From assembly GCA_033977485.1 (NCBI GenBank), contig CM066991.1, positions 32,361,850-32,425,849 of the forward strand: 64,000 nt of DNA, given 5' to 3'. Positions 10,736 through 20,917 of the stretch are shown here, piece by piece. The stretch is from Hydrangea macrophylla (Eukaryota; Streptophyta; Magnoliopsida; Cornales; Hydrangeaceae). Under the pieces are notes generated by a model that saw only the letters and a list, made by a program, of their open reading frames with translations, did not search any database and had not been told where the DNA came from. Every line of letters begins with the position of its first letter. The stretch's first letter is position 1. The translations under genes were made by a program, and so were the position numbers.

Positions 10736-13700
10736 ATGGCTTCTTGCGCAGCCAAACCTACCTTCAAGCCATCGTTGACGGCCGACGCTAATAGCAGTAG
10801 TCGTAGTAAAAATTATCCTCATCCACTGGTATCGTTTTCGTTAAAAAGAAGCTTTAAGAATCACAAGATTTCAAATTCTTCATCAATAATTAGTCCGATT
10901 ATTAGCGTCAAAAACTCTCTCAGTACTCCAAGGCCATCCTTCTCGCTCAGGGAAGGGATCTCTTCTTCTCTAGCACAACTCTTATCATATTGTACTGCTG
11001 ATCCCCCGCATAACGAAGACAAAGAGATGCAAAAAGTAGTCAATGAAGTAGAAGAAGGACCCAAGCTCCGATGGGATTATACTCTAAAGGAGAAGGCCAT
11101 TAAGATGTTCTATCCCTGTGTAAGCAATTAAGTCCAAATATTTGTTGTAATAGTTATTTTTGCTCACGATCAATGTCAGTCCTAATATTAAGGAAAATAC
11201 GTGTCCACTTAAGTACTATACCTATGTGTACACTCGTGTAGTGATAGCGAGTCTGATTTAGAATGTAATTGATTTATGTGAAGGAATTAATTATGATTAT
11301 TTGTTCTTAAAGACTTATTCGATTAACTTGGTGCAAAGATGTACGTAAAACAGTGTATGCAAATTTATACCATTGGATTTTGATTTTGATTTTAATATTT
11401 TGTTTTTTCAGTTTGTTAAAGAGCCACCATTTGATGCACTTGTTGAACTGATTGTTAGATCTGAAACACCTGATTTCGCAAATCCATGGTTGGTGCACCC
11501 ACACTCTTATGCATGTAATGGGTTTATTATTGAGGGACGAAGGCTGTTGACGTGCGCTCATTGTATTGATCATCATACTAATGTCAGAATCAAGAAACAC
11601 AGTTCTATTTCTACGCTAGACGACGACTACTATGAAGCAACAGTACTAGCTGTTGCACCCGAGTGCGATTTGGGTACGTTGGGTTCATCCTTCTCCTCTT
11701 GCTTCTGTGTTTTTATTTTTATTTTCATTTAATTTTTTACATATTGAATGAAGTTGCAAAAAAAAAAAAAATACCAGCCAATTGGGTTCCCAATTAATTT
11801 AAACAAAAGTAACTCCAATTGTGAGTTTCAATAACGGAGGCACAAGAAAAGCCATCCCAAGCAAAAACCCAAACACTACCTTAATTCCATACACTATTCC
11901 AAGAATGTATCATTACCAGTTGTGAGTGCAAAACCTACTGGATCTCCCTACCCTGCTAGCCCAAATTTACCAAATCAAAACAACCAAAGAGCCCAGCCCA
12001 GCCCAGCCCAGCCCAGCCATTGATATAAGAACATCCCTGAAGCTGGCCTCTCGGCATAGAAAAGACTCTCCTCGTCTTTCCAAAATAAAACGAAGTCCAG
12101 ATCAAGTCACACGCAGAAACCAATTGCCCATTGATGTGCTAACGGCTTCGTCATCTTTAAGCTTACATGAAAAATATCCAAACCAGCAGAACCTCTGTCT
12201 GAGCAAACCAAACGTAGGAAACGATGACGACAATCAAACATGTTTCCATTTTTTTTGAAAAATAAGAACGTACGACTGGGAATCGCAATGTTACCAAATG
12301 GGCCCTTAATTTTTTTTTTATTTGGTATTGAAACTAGTTAATTGAGGATGTATGTATCATCACTGCCTGTGTAATGACTTAGTAAAATTCATATTCTTTT
12401 GTATACACAGCACTGTTTACAGTTACTGATGATGAATTTTGGGAAGGAGTTAGACCTGTGGAGTTGGGGGACATGCCATCAGCTAGTGATGAGCTAACTG
12501 TCATGAGCTACGTACGAGGATTGGACTATGTAACTTCAAAAAGCGGCTCTATAACACACATGGACATGATGTCATATAGTCATAGAGGACTTAAACTTCC
12601 GACAATTGGGGTCAGTCATACATAGATTTCGATTTCTACTTTCTATTCTCCTTAATGAAATTTAAGTTGTTGTTGAGTAGTTTAGGATTCACTACTTTTA
12701 GCTTACTTTTTACACTCTCACTTTCATGTAATTTATTGTCCTTTGGACTTAGAGTGTATTTGCTTTTGAGTTGATTACTAATTTGAGTAATAACGTACTT
12801 TTAACAGGTCAATTTTGACCTAGAAGGTGGACAGTCTGGATCAGCTGTTTTTAATAAGAAGGGAGAATGTGTGGGTATTGCCTTTCAGAGCAGCGGTGGT
12901 AAGTCAGGTGACATCATACCGATCTCAATCATTAAGCATTTCATTCAAGACTACGAGAAAAGCGGAGCATATACTGGTACGTGTCGCAGTTTTATCTTAT
13001 TAGACTACTTTGTGTAAAAACCTTATCCTAAATCGAAAATAATCGTGACTACCCTTTTTCCGTAGTGCTATGAAATAAACTTATTTTTGCCCAGAAATTT
13101 ATAGGGAAGAAATAATCAATGCTCGATACGTATTGTCCAGGGGGGAGAGGGGGGTGGCGAAATCCATTTGACACGATATATGTGAGATAAATTCTTGTTG
13201 AAGTTATGTTTACAAGTCGTTTCCTTTATTAGTTTTGTGTTCCATCAGATGTCTATATTTCAGAACACAACGAGAACACAAGTGTCATTTCCTTCTCCAT
13301 ATGAAACTGCTTATAACTTCCTTGTTTTAAGCCATCTACATTATCCTAAAAGGCATGCTGGTTTCAATTTTCTCTGAACATACTCTTAATTTGTGGATTT
13401 TGGAAGTTATATCCAGTCTTGAGTAGTTTTGCTTCCACAAATTTTCTTAATGTATCAGTTTTTATCGCAAGTTGTGTTTTAATTTTTTTTTTCCTGGTTA
13501 GGCAGCGAAGCTTACATTCGTTCACTAATTATGACCAATTTCATGGTAGTTGATTTTCCTGCAATCAATCCTCAAAATTGTAATAGATATTAAAGCACTA
13601 AAGTGTTAAATTCCTCAGAACTTTTGTTCAGCTTGTCTCAAACACTTTCTTCAAACTTGTCAGGCAAATCATAACATTATTGGCCAAAACATATTTTATA

Positions 13701-14637
13701 CATCAGCATGGGAATGAGAGAGAAGAGTTGTAAAAACTACAAGGAATTTATATATAAGGGAGTACTACAAAAATTAACAATTGATAAAGTGATTATCATT
13801 TTTTTGAACTTAGTAACTTACGTTGTCTACATATTAGGGTTACCACTTTTTGGGATCAAGTGGCAAAAGGTGGAAAATCATGACCTACGCATGTCTATGA
13901 GGATAAAACATGATCAGCCAGGTGTCATTATAAGAGATATTGAGCCTAATTGTCCAGAATTGCAAGTTCTCCAGCCATATGATGTTATCCTCAGCATTGA
14001 TGGGGCGAAAATTGCTAATGATGGAACAGGTAATAAAACAGTCCTAGCTAGAATATTTCGTGAACTAATTTTAATACATTTATGATGTATTGGGATTTAG
14101 GCTGCTACTACTTTTTAATATGACTTTACCATTCAGCTTAACATTTTTAGACTTCAATTTGATTTTTCCGTATGAGCTCATAATAACATTGCAAAATATA
14201 TTGTTCCTAATTTTAACTACCTAGTAGTTGACTTTCAGTTCAATTTATGGGAGGACGACGCATAGATTTTAATTATCTTTTTACCTGTAAATATACGGGT
14301 GATAATGTTCTGGTCAAAGTTCTCCGCAATTCAAAGATACATGAATTCAACATAAAGCTTGCTACTCACAAACAATTTGAGCCATCAAACGTCAAGGGGA
14401 GTCCTAATTATTATTACATTATTGGAGGACTTGTTTTCATAACTCTAACTATTCCATATTTGCAACAGGTATTCTCTTCTGATTAATGGTTGAGCTTGTG
14501 TAAAATCTTATATCAGCTAATAATTCTATTCTAAATTTTGAATTTGCTCTTAAAGTTGGTGTTTAAAGAAAATTATGGATCTCTACCTGTGAAATTGTTA
14601 TCCCAAGCTCTACACGAAGAGCGTGTTATCGTGTCTA

Positions 14638-14704
<67 letters not shown>

Positions 14705-15226
14705 CACTTCGTATTGTGGAAACCTTCGTGTTTGAATTTATTGTTAATTGATCTTGAGTTGCAATGTATGATTAATCGATGGAGAAGTAATGGACAGGTT
14801 CTTGATGCTGCGATTACCAATGGATATGCTGAGGAGGACATTATCAACAATCAGGTTAGGACATATCTATTTTTGAATGGCATTCTTCATGTTTTGAATG
14901 GGAGTAATTCTTTGGTGATAACTTTCATACAACTTTCATGCAACCTCTTAAAAAGATGTGTCTATCTCTCTCCTGTGACGTCACTGGATCCCACAGTGAC
15001 ACAGGAGAGAGATAGACAAATCTTTTAGAAGATTGTGTCAAAGTTATATGTAAGTTGTCACCAAAGAATTACTCTTTGAATGGAGAAGAGCTCAATGTTT
15101 CTGTTTCATCTATTTTTGTCTAGGTTCTATCTTTGAATGGCAGGCCTGTTGAGTGTCTGAAAGGATTGGTCTCAATGGTGGAGAGTTGTGATGAAGAATA
15201 CTTGAAGTTTATTTTCGAAAACCAAC

Positions 15227-15285
<59 letters not shown>

Positions 15286-15811
15286 CACAAAGATTCTCTA
15301 AAGAGGGTCACCTCTCTTTAATAAAGAGAGGACCTCTGTTTTAATCGTTGGATTGTGTTAAAAAACTGTGAAATGACAAAACTGCCATTAATGAAAACAC
15401 GATCCGACGGCCAAAACAGAGGTCCTCTCTTTAATAAAAAAAGGTCGCCCTCTTTATAGCCTGACTGTATATACACACATATATATATATAGCATCTTTT
15501 CAATGGGCAAAGAATTTTTATTCCAATTGTGCAAGTAATAGTTTCTATATTGTAATTGTGCGCTTGTTAATTATAGGTTAATATTGCACATGTGGTTTTC
15601 ATGGAAAGCTTATGAGCTTGAATGAAAGATATATTACAGAGTAATATGCATAGTCCTCACATTATTTTCTGTCTCTGATTCTTTGTTCGATTTCATCTTT
15701 GTGCAGATAGTGGTATTGCGAACAAGTGCTGCCAAAGAAGCAACTCCAATTATTCTAAAAACCTACCACATTCCTTCTGATGTGTCTGATGATCTTAAGA
15801 AATCAAGGTAG
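10736..15811 (+). CDS. DEGP9-like Deg/HtrA serine protease, 10 exons, 595 aa
   Basis: Exons inferred by eye with GT-AG borders and continuous phase: 10736-11119, 11412-11673, 12411-12610, 12808-12976, 13838-14029, 14239-14468, 14556-14639, 14798-14854, 15124-15228, 15707-15811. The total is 1788 nt with no internal stop, close to the length of Arabidopsis DEGP9. Deg proteases are ATP-independent trypsin-fold enzymes that degrade damaged proteins. Residues 1-60 are Ser/Lys-rich and almost free of acidic residues, like an organelle transit peptide. The trypsin-like domain (about 130-335) has the triad His178 ([11 protein letters not shown]), Asp214 (ECDLALF) and Ser292 (GQSGSA). A PDZ domain follows (about 340-450), then the conserved plant Deg tail ending in SDDLKKSR. 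Oddities: the Ser loop is GQSGSA, not GNSGGP, and the GYPIGGD loop of the family is replaced by SYVRGLD, so activity may be altered. The donors of introns 7 and 9 lie in CT repeats. Assignment to DEGP9 rather than DEGP10 rests on the C-terminal block (IVVL, AKEAT, IPS, SDDLK). Confidence 0.85.
11674..12410 (+). other. Intron 2 of the DEG gene
   Basis: 737 bp, GTACGT...ACACAG. It holds a poly-A run at about 11758-11771 and a short CAGCC tandem repeat at about 11994-12018. The frame at 11926-12258 has no recognisable product. Confidence 0.7.
14641..14703. repeat. CT then CA microsatellite at the intron 7 donor
   Basis: An uninterrupted CT run (about 14641-14682) followed by a CA run (about 14683-14703). 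The CT run begins at the GT of the intron 7 donor, so the donor reads AAG/GTCTCTCT. Confidence 0.9.
14902..15074. mobile_element. Mutator-type MITE in intron 8
   Basis: Long terminal inverted repeats (GAGTAATTCTTTGGTGA at 14902-14918 and its complement at 15058-15074) and an internal hairpin, TCTATCTCTCTCCTGTG with its complement. A perfect 9-bp duplication TTTGAATGG lies at 14893-14901 and 15075-15083. A 9-bp duplication is the hallmark of Mutator-like elements. At 173 bp it is non-autonomous. It lies in the intron between exons 8 and 9 and does not disturb either splice site. Confidence 0.85.
15229..15285. repeat. CT then TA microsatellite at the intron 9 donor
   Basis: The CT run (about 15231-15260) begins at the GT of the intron 9 donor (CAT/GTCTCTCT) and passes into a TA run (about 15261-15285). 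Confidence 0.9.
15297..15462. mobile_element. Hairpin MITE in intron 9
   Basis: The left arm CTAAAGAGGG...GAGAGGACCTCTGTTTT and the right arm AAAACAGAGGTCCTCTC...CCCTCTTTATAG are inverted copies about 55-60 bp long. The left arm also contains a small internal palindrome (CCTCTCTTTAATAAAGAGAGG). Target duplications are not clear, so the superfamily is left open. Confidence 0.65.
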
Positions 15812-16008
15812 CACGAATTCTTCTAAAAGATTGAGGCACCTGCACTGGATACGGGTGAACGAATTCTAGTATATATATATTTAATTAAAAATGGGTCGTA
15901 GGATAATTTAGAACAGCTTTGGTGTAATTTAAGAATGGTCGGAGTTAATGAATCTTCAACAGGCTAGTGTTGCTTAATCAAACTTTATGCTTGTTATTTA
16001 TGTCATAA
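15812..16008. other. 3' flank of the DEG gene
   Basis: AT-rich host sequence directly after the stop codon, with TA-rich stretches that could hold polyadenylation signals. No gene seen. Confidence 0.4.
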
Positions 16009-16040
16009 CTAGTTGATAACACGTGCAATGCACGGGCTGC
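16009..16040 (-). mobile_element. Possible Helitron 3' terminus
   Basis: On the minus strand a perfect short hairpin CGTGCATTGCACG (16022-16034) is followed after about ten bases by CTAG and then T. That is the hairpin-CTRR-T layout of a Helitron 3' end. The element would extend to higher coordinates. No 5' TC end or RepHel protein was found, so this is tentative. Confidence 0.4.
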
Positions 16041-17346
16041 ACACTGTATGAACTTATTGACAAAGAGACTTAATTAATGACTAAACTTCACAAAGCTAAC
16101 CTTATTGTTTATTGAAGTCATGCAATCAGATATACTCCAGAAACTCTACATTAACCCAATAGAATGTATTTATGCTTTAAAGTATTATGTCAAATACTAA
16201 AATTTATGATGATAAACTAAGGAAATAACCACATTTGGGATGCAATTTTTGGAAGGATAGCTTTGCTTGCTAAAGATACAAGCATCAAAATTACTAAGTG
16301 CTATTGTTATATCCCCAGAAAATCAATGGTATCTATCCTTCAAATACACATGCGAAATGAACAAATAGCCATTTATAAATTACTACTCCTGCCATCAATG
16401 TAAGAAATTACCCATAGGGTACATAGCTAAGCAAATGAAATCACAAACTGATTGTTGGAGCACACTCGGAAAATGAGAAATATATGGGTTTAGCTACATA
16501 CACATCAGAATTACAGATTTAGGTGCTATTCCAAATTTAGGGAAGATGATGACAAACCTATATTCTCTGTTAGAAATTTCAAATTAAACCAGATAGTAGT
16601 AAGCAATTGTGTAAATATAATTAATTAACAGATAAAAGGAGGGGAAGAGAAAAAATTTTAAAAATATAATCAAATCTAAAAAAAAAAAACCCAATTCATG
16701 TTCATTCATGAAGATCTATTGGAACAAAAATCCCCAAAAGGGCCAAACATTTTATGGATGGAACCTCAGATGTGTGTTTTATATATATATATATATATAC
16801 ATATCTCGATAATCCGTTTAAATGCAGAGGATTATAAACCAAATGAAGCCTAGTAGTGACATAACCATTGCAAGTTAGCAACATGGATGTAGACACCCCA
16901 TCTTGAAATCTCAGAAAACAATGACAATAGTGTTCATGAGAAATCAATGATTCCCAAATTTGCTTCCCCACATTGAGTTCTGTATATATAAATGTGTATA
17001 TTGAACTTCAATTCACTCAAAGCTTCCTTCCTCGATCCCAGTACAAATTAAAAAAACAACAAACTCAAACGAAGCCAAACCTGCAAGAAGATCAATATTC
17101 TGAATTATAACCAATGTGAAACATGTTTTCTCTCTCCCTTTCTTTCGAATTTTCGGCTTCAAAACACAGGCCTAGGGCAGAAAATGAAAATATTTAGATC
17201 GATAAATGATATATCCATGATCTGCAGTAGATTTATTTAACTCTATGTATAATTGTGTATAGTGAACTTTGATTTAATTAGAAACACAAGGAAGTAGGAT
17301 TCAAGCCAAATTTTCCATCTCAGTACGAATTAAACAAATCACAAAC
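16041..17346. other. Non-coding host or repeat DNA up to the composite element
   Basis: AT-rich with no coding signal. The segment 17031-17115 is a diverged copy of the sequence that now flanks the big element (17290-17346 joined to 34425-34485), so it records what the insertion site looked like before insertion. Confidence 0.5.
17342..17346. repeat. Target site duplication CAAAC, left copy
   Basis: Identical to 34425-34429. Together they bracket the 17-kb composite retrotransposon. Confidence 0.92.
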
Positions 17347-18936
17347 TGTTTACACCCTAATTTGGGATTTCCCAAGGCACATGATGACCACGTGGCCTTA
17401 TGATGTCATCTTAGGATCATGAGGACAAATGAACAGGTGATGAGGACGATAACGTAATAAGACCGATATCGAAGCCAGTAACGGTGAGAATGACGAAAAT
17501 ATCGGTGATGGCAAACAATGCCAGTAACAAGCAGAGAGCCATAATATCGGGTTCAAAAGACCGATGTCCAACCAATAGGGACTGGGAGAGCTGAATTCTG
17601 ATATCAGGCACTAAGATAAAGAGGGGGGACGCCGAGCTCCAAGACAGATATCGGTCTCGACAAGTAAGACCGATATCAAAAGGGAGAATCGATAGAAACA
17701 ACGTGCCACAGCCTCAGCAGACAAGGCCGATAACCACTCTTATGGATAATACAGAAGCAAGACCGTCAAATGATAGCTAGCAGCAGCCAAGAGAATGCAA
17801 TATCGGTCTTAAGAGATGTTGAAGGCAGCCATTAGAATAATTGAAGTTGAATATCGGTTGAACAGGACCGATGAATTGTGGAGTCCTGCCAAGAATATGA
17901 GACCGATGTCATTAAGGGCCACCTATGAATTAAAAGTATCCCCAACGTAAATGAAGTTGAAGACTCTTGAATCTTCTGGAAACACCTCGGTCATAAGACC
18001 TAAGACTGAAGTTGAAAGTCAAACAGGGTGAGATGTAGATAGCACCTCGGCCTCAACAAATAAGGCCGATGACTACCTGGTTGGTGCTATGCGATCTAAG
18101 AACTCTGAGCAACAGTAAATAAGGAAGAAGCACAAGACCGAGTTTGACGAACGAGGATGTTGTACGTAGAAATATCGGTCACTAAAACCAGCAGATGGGC
18201 AGATGACTCACAAAGATCAAGACCGAGATATTTCAGCCAGCACAACAAACAGTTCAAAGAAGAATGAAACCAGAGTAGAATACAAGGTCTTTGAACGGTT
18301 GAAGCATAGATGGGAACGTGTCTACAGAATATGCTGAGCTGGAAGGAAAAGCAGTTGCATGAAAAGAGAACGTGGCAGAAGTGGGTGCATCACGGATCAT
18401 GGGGGCAGATCATGGGAGAGAAAGAGCATCCAGTAACCTGCTCATGCCTAGAAATCAGGGGCCACTTCCCCACTTTCCCACTAACCCCACTACCATTAGC
18501 AGCGGTTATTCCAAAACTCTATAAATAGAGCAGGGTGGGCAACATTAAAGGGGGCTAACACACACGCCACTTCTGCTCTAGCAGACTTTATTTCCTCCTC
18601 ATAACAATCCAACTTGTTCTTGAGTGATTTGTGAGTTCTCATTGTTCTTGAGAGTTTATCTTTCCCTGCACGTTGTAATCGATTTGTATTTCAATCAATG
18701 AAGATGTGTTTGGAGGTATTCTTGTTTCTCAGTAGTTAATTTTGTTCTTTTTCCCCATTTGTAGTTACTTACTTGCATCAGAGTAGAGTAAAGACCCACT
18801 CGCTGTTAATAAGTCATTTTTATTAACCATCGTTTGATTAAGAAGTTAGATTAGGTTGTTATAACCTTCTTTTTGAGTCCACACGGGCTCTGGCACGCCC
18901 AGCACACACTACCCAAAAATTATTTTATTGTAAACA
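17347..18936 (+). repeat. 5' LTR (type A) of the composite element
   Basis: 1590 bp, TGTTTACACCC...GTAAACA. TATA box (CTATAAATAG) at about 18519-18528. The U3 part (17460-18230) carries about twelve ACCGAT/GCCGAT motifs in either orientation, plus further ACCGAG variants. The short frames inside it are not genes. Confidence 0.95.
18519..18528 (+). promoter_or_regulatory. TATA box of the 5' LTR-A
   Basis: CTATAAATAG about 415 bp before the LTR end. The same box is at about 34008-34017 in the 3' LTR. Confidence 0.7.
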
Positions 18937-18939
18937 ATT

Positions 18940-18957
18940 TGGCACGCCCGGTGGGAC
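18940..18957 (+). promoter_or_regulatory. Primer binding site after LTR-A
   Basis: TGGCACGCCCGGTGGGAC, three bases after the LTR end. The identical site follows LTR-B at 21902-21919, so both LTR types use the same primer tRNA. Confidence 0.8.
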
Positions 18958-18963
18958 CGCCGA

Positions 18964-20130
18964 GTGATGTTTCGTGAAGCGTGGTTAAACTTCTACAACA
19001 ATCAAATTCGTTGGCGTAACGAGGCCATCGATCAAATTCAAAGTAAAATTTATCATCTCAACAACGATAAATTTAGAATTTGCAGCGAGTTATGGCAACA
19101 AGCAGTTGTACAGCCATGGAATTCGCTTTATCGGCATAATTGTGAAGCACGCCGATATGATGATGAAATCAGTCATCTTTATGATGAGATTGACTGTCTT
19201 AAGGCCGATAATCGGTATTTCAATAACGAAATCGACCTTCTCAAAGCGTCAAGTGGAGTTGACGATCCACCTCCCGGGGGGCAAGCCAATTTCATGTCTA
19301 TGGACGACTTTTTAAGCAACAAATGGGTAGAAGAACGGAGTAGTAAATCGGATTCATGTGAGCGCCTTGAAAAAGCAATCAATGAAACAACCCGTCTTCA
19401 AAAAGAGTGTGCTCTCCACCTCGAAGAGACACGGACAACCATGATCGCGGCCATGAAAACAATTTTTCAAGAGGCCGCGAAAAAATTTAGACGGCCAAAA
19501 GTGGCCGATGAGGCCTCTGCAAATCAAGAGATTGGTCACTTTGACCATCTCGATTTAAAGCATTTTAAATCGGTTGGGGGGCAAGGCGGCGAAAAAATAG
19601 TTGTTAGTGATAGGCCGATAATTTCTTTTTCGGCTAGTGCTCCTCCCGCTAGTGTTGGTGACGACGAGAAAGCGGTTGGGGGGCAAGTTTCACATAGGCC
19701 GAGTGATTTTACCTTGGCCCCCAAATTTATTAAAAGTGAACAACCCCTTTTGAGGAGAGCAAACGCCGATGAGTTGTTTAATTTTTTTGGCATTATTGCC
19801 AAAAATTACTTACACAAGAAGCCAATAAATATTTTGGTTTGTGTAAAGTTTAATGCTCACTGGCTTTGTGGAGCCTACCAAATAATGATTTTGGCTCTTT
19901 GGCTGTTCATGTTTCAATTACAGTATTATTATGAAAAGGAAAAAAAAATTTCTTTTTTTTTACTGAATTTGACTCCTAATCCGGTCACTGTATTAATCGG
20001 TCCAATAAGACCGATGAATGAACCACCACAGAGCAGCAATTCTTTAAGTGGAAGGATTGGATGTTTTACTCTCGGACAAGAGTGGCACAAGTGGGCCCGA
20101 TGGAAGTCATCACCAAAGGCCAATGATTAA
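18964..20130 (+). CDS. Unrecognised 388-aa coiled-coil ORF at the gag position of the LTR-A leader
   Basis: The ORF starts seven bases after the primer site, where gag is expected, but shows no gag domain or zinc knuckle that I recognise. Residues 1-100 are rich in charged and amphipathic heptad-like segments (NEAIDQIQSKIYHLNNDKF, then YDDEISHLYDEIDCLKAD), probably coiled coil. Residues 130-175 form a second helical stretch with a Glu/Arg-rich pattern. Two short VGGQ repeats (about 200 and 240) border Ser/Ala-rich linkers. From about residue 285 on the reading looks like non-coding sequence (hydrophobic and Lys-rich), so the true end of the protein is uncertain. It may be a structural protein of a non-autonomous (gag-only) element. 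Confidence 0.5.
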   Translation: MMFREAWLNFYNNQIRWRNEAIDQIQSKIYHLNNDKFRICSELWQQAVVQPWNSLYRHNCEARRYDDEISHLYDEIDCLKADNRYFNNEIDLLKASSGVDDPPPGGQANFMSMDDFLSNKWVEERSSKSDSCERLEKAINETTRLQKECALHLEETRTTMIAAMKTIFQEAAKKFRRPKVADEASANQEIGHFDHLDLKHFKSVGGQGGEKIVVSDRPIISFSASAPPASVGDDEKAVGGQVSHRPSDFTLAPKFIKSEQPLLRRANADELFNFFGIIAKNYLHKKPINILVCVKFNAHWLCGAYQIMILALWLFMFQLQYYYEKEKKISFFLLNLTPNPVTVLIGPIRPMNEPPQSSNSLSGRIGCFTLGQEWHKWARWKSSPKAND

Positions 20131-20904
20131 TGCTATCATCTCTTTTAAGTCTCAACATGGTGGGCCCCGTTGTAAGAGGTTTGGTGAATGAAAATGACCC
20201 GTCAATTCACTTTATCATGGCTAAAGTTTTGAGCCATGTGGTAGCTCATGGCATCCATGGAGTTAGTATCGAGGTGGCATATGAGTGGAACAACAAGGTT
20301 AAAAAGTTTTTTTGGTCCGACTTTAATTGGCGGCGAGATATGACCGAGGTTGTTCTAAACAAATCGGTATAAATCCTTTGGCTGATTATTTTGGGCTCAA
20401 CTTGAAAAAATCGGTCTTAACCCAACACTTGCTTTCATTGTCCATCCACAGCCAACTTAAAAAATCGGTCTTAACCCAACACTTGCTTTCGTTGTCCATC
20501 CACAGCCAACTTTGTCCATTGCGTTCTTACATTTCTTTACCTCCGTTAAGAACCAGTCTAAACCAAATGGATCAAGTTTGTCACTTTAAAAAAAAAAAAA
20601 AAAAAATCAATCGATCATACAGAGATAAAAATCGGTCTACTATATGATCGAGGCCGAGGTTACTTGTCTACTGTCTATGACTTGAGCCCGATGCAGTTTA
20701 AGACCGACAATTCAAAATTTTTGGTGCTACAAGTGGGATCATCGGTCTGCACAAGGCCGATATTGTCAGGCTGACTATTTGAAAGCATTGGGGGATAACC
20801 TATATTCCACATAAATCGGTCTTCGAGGCCGATAATTACCACGAAAATCGGTCGAGTTGTATACATGGTTCTTCAAAAATTACGTGATATTTCATTTTCA
20901 AAGA
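20131..20904 (+). other. Non-coding part between the 388-aa ORF and the internal LTR
   Basis: No convincing gene. It holds a 55-bp direct repeat, a poly-A run (about 20588-20606) and many TCGGTC/GGCCGAT motifs. The frame at 20130-20372 has no recognised family. Confidence 0.5.
20401..20510 (+). repeat. 55-bp tandem duplication
   Basis: 20401-20455 and 20456-20510 are near identical (two or three differences). Each unit carries one ATCGGTC motif. Confidence 0.9.
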
Positions 20905-20917
20905 ACCAGGGGGGCAT
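20905..20917 (+). promoter_or_regulatory. Internal polypurine tract before LTR-B
   Basis: AACCAGGGGGGCAT directly before TGTTTACACCC. The same arrangement (TTTTGGGGGCAT then TGTTTACACCC) precedes the real 3' LTR at 32835, so this is a genuine tract-LTR junction and not a random insertion point. Confidence 0.7.

Noticed and set aside
11994..12018. CAGCC tandem repeat as a coding repeat
   Set aside because: It falls in intron 2 of the DEG gene, whose flanking exons join in phase without it.
15297..15462. Possible microRNA precursor in intron 9
   Set aside because: The stem is long and nearly perfect with terminal-repeat character, which fits a MITE better than a plant MIR gene. Small RNA data would be needed to claim otherwise.
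17417..17701. 94-aa minus-strand frame, repeated at 32905-33189
   Set aside because: It lies in the LTRs of the composite element, so its duplication reflects the LTR pair and not a gene family.
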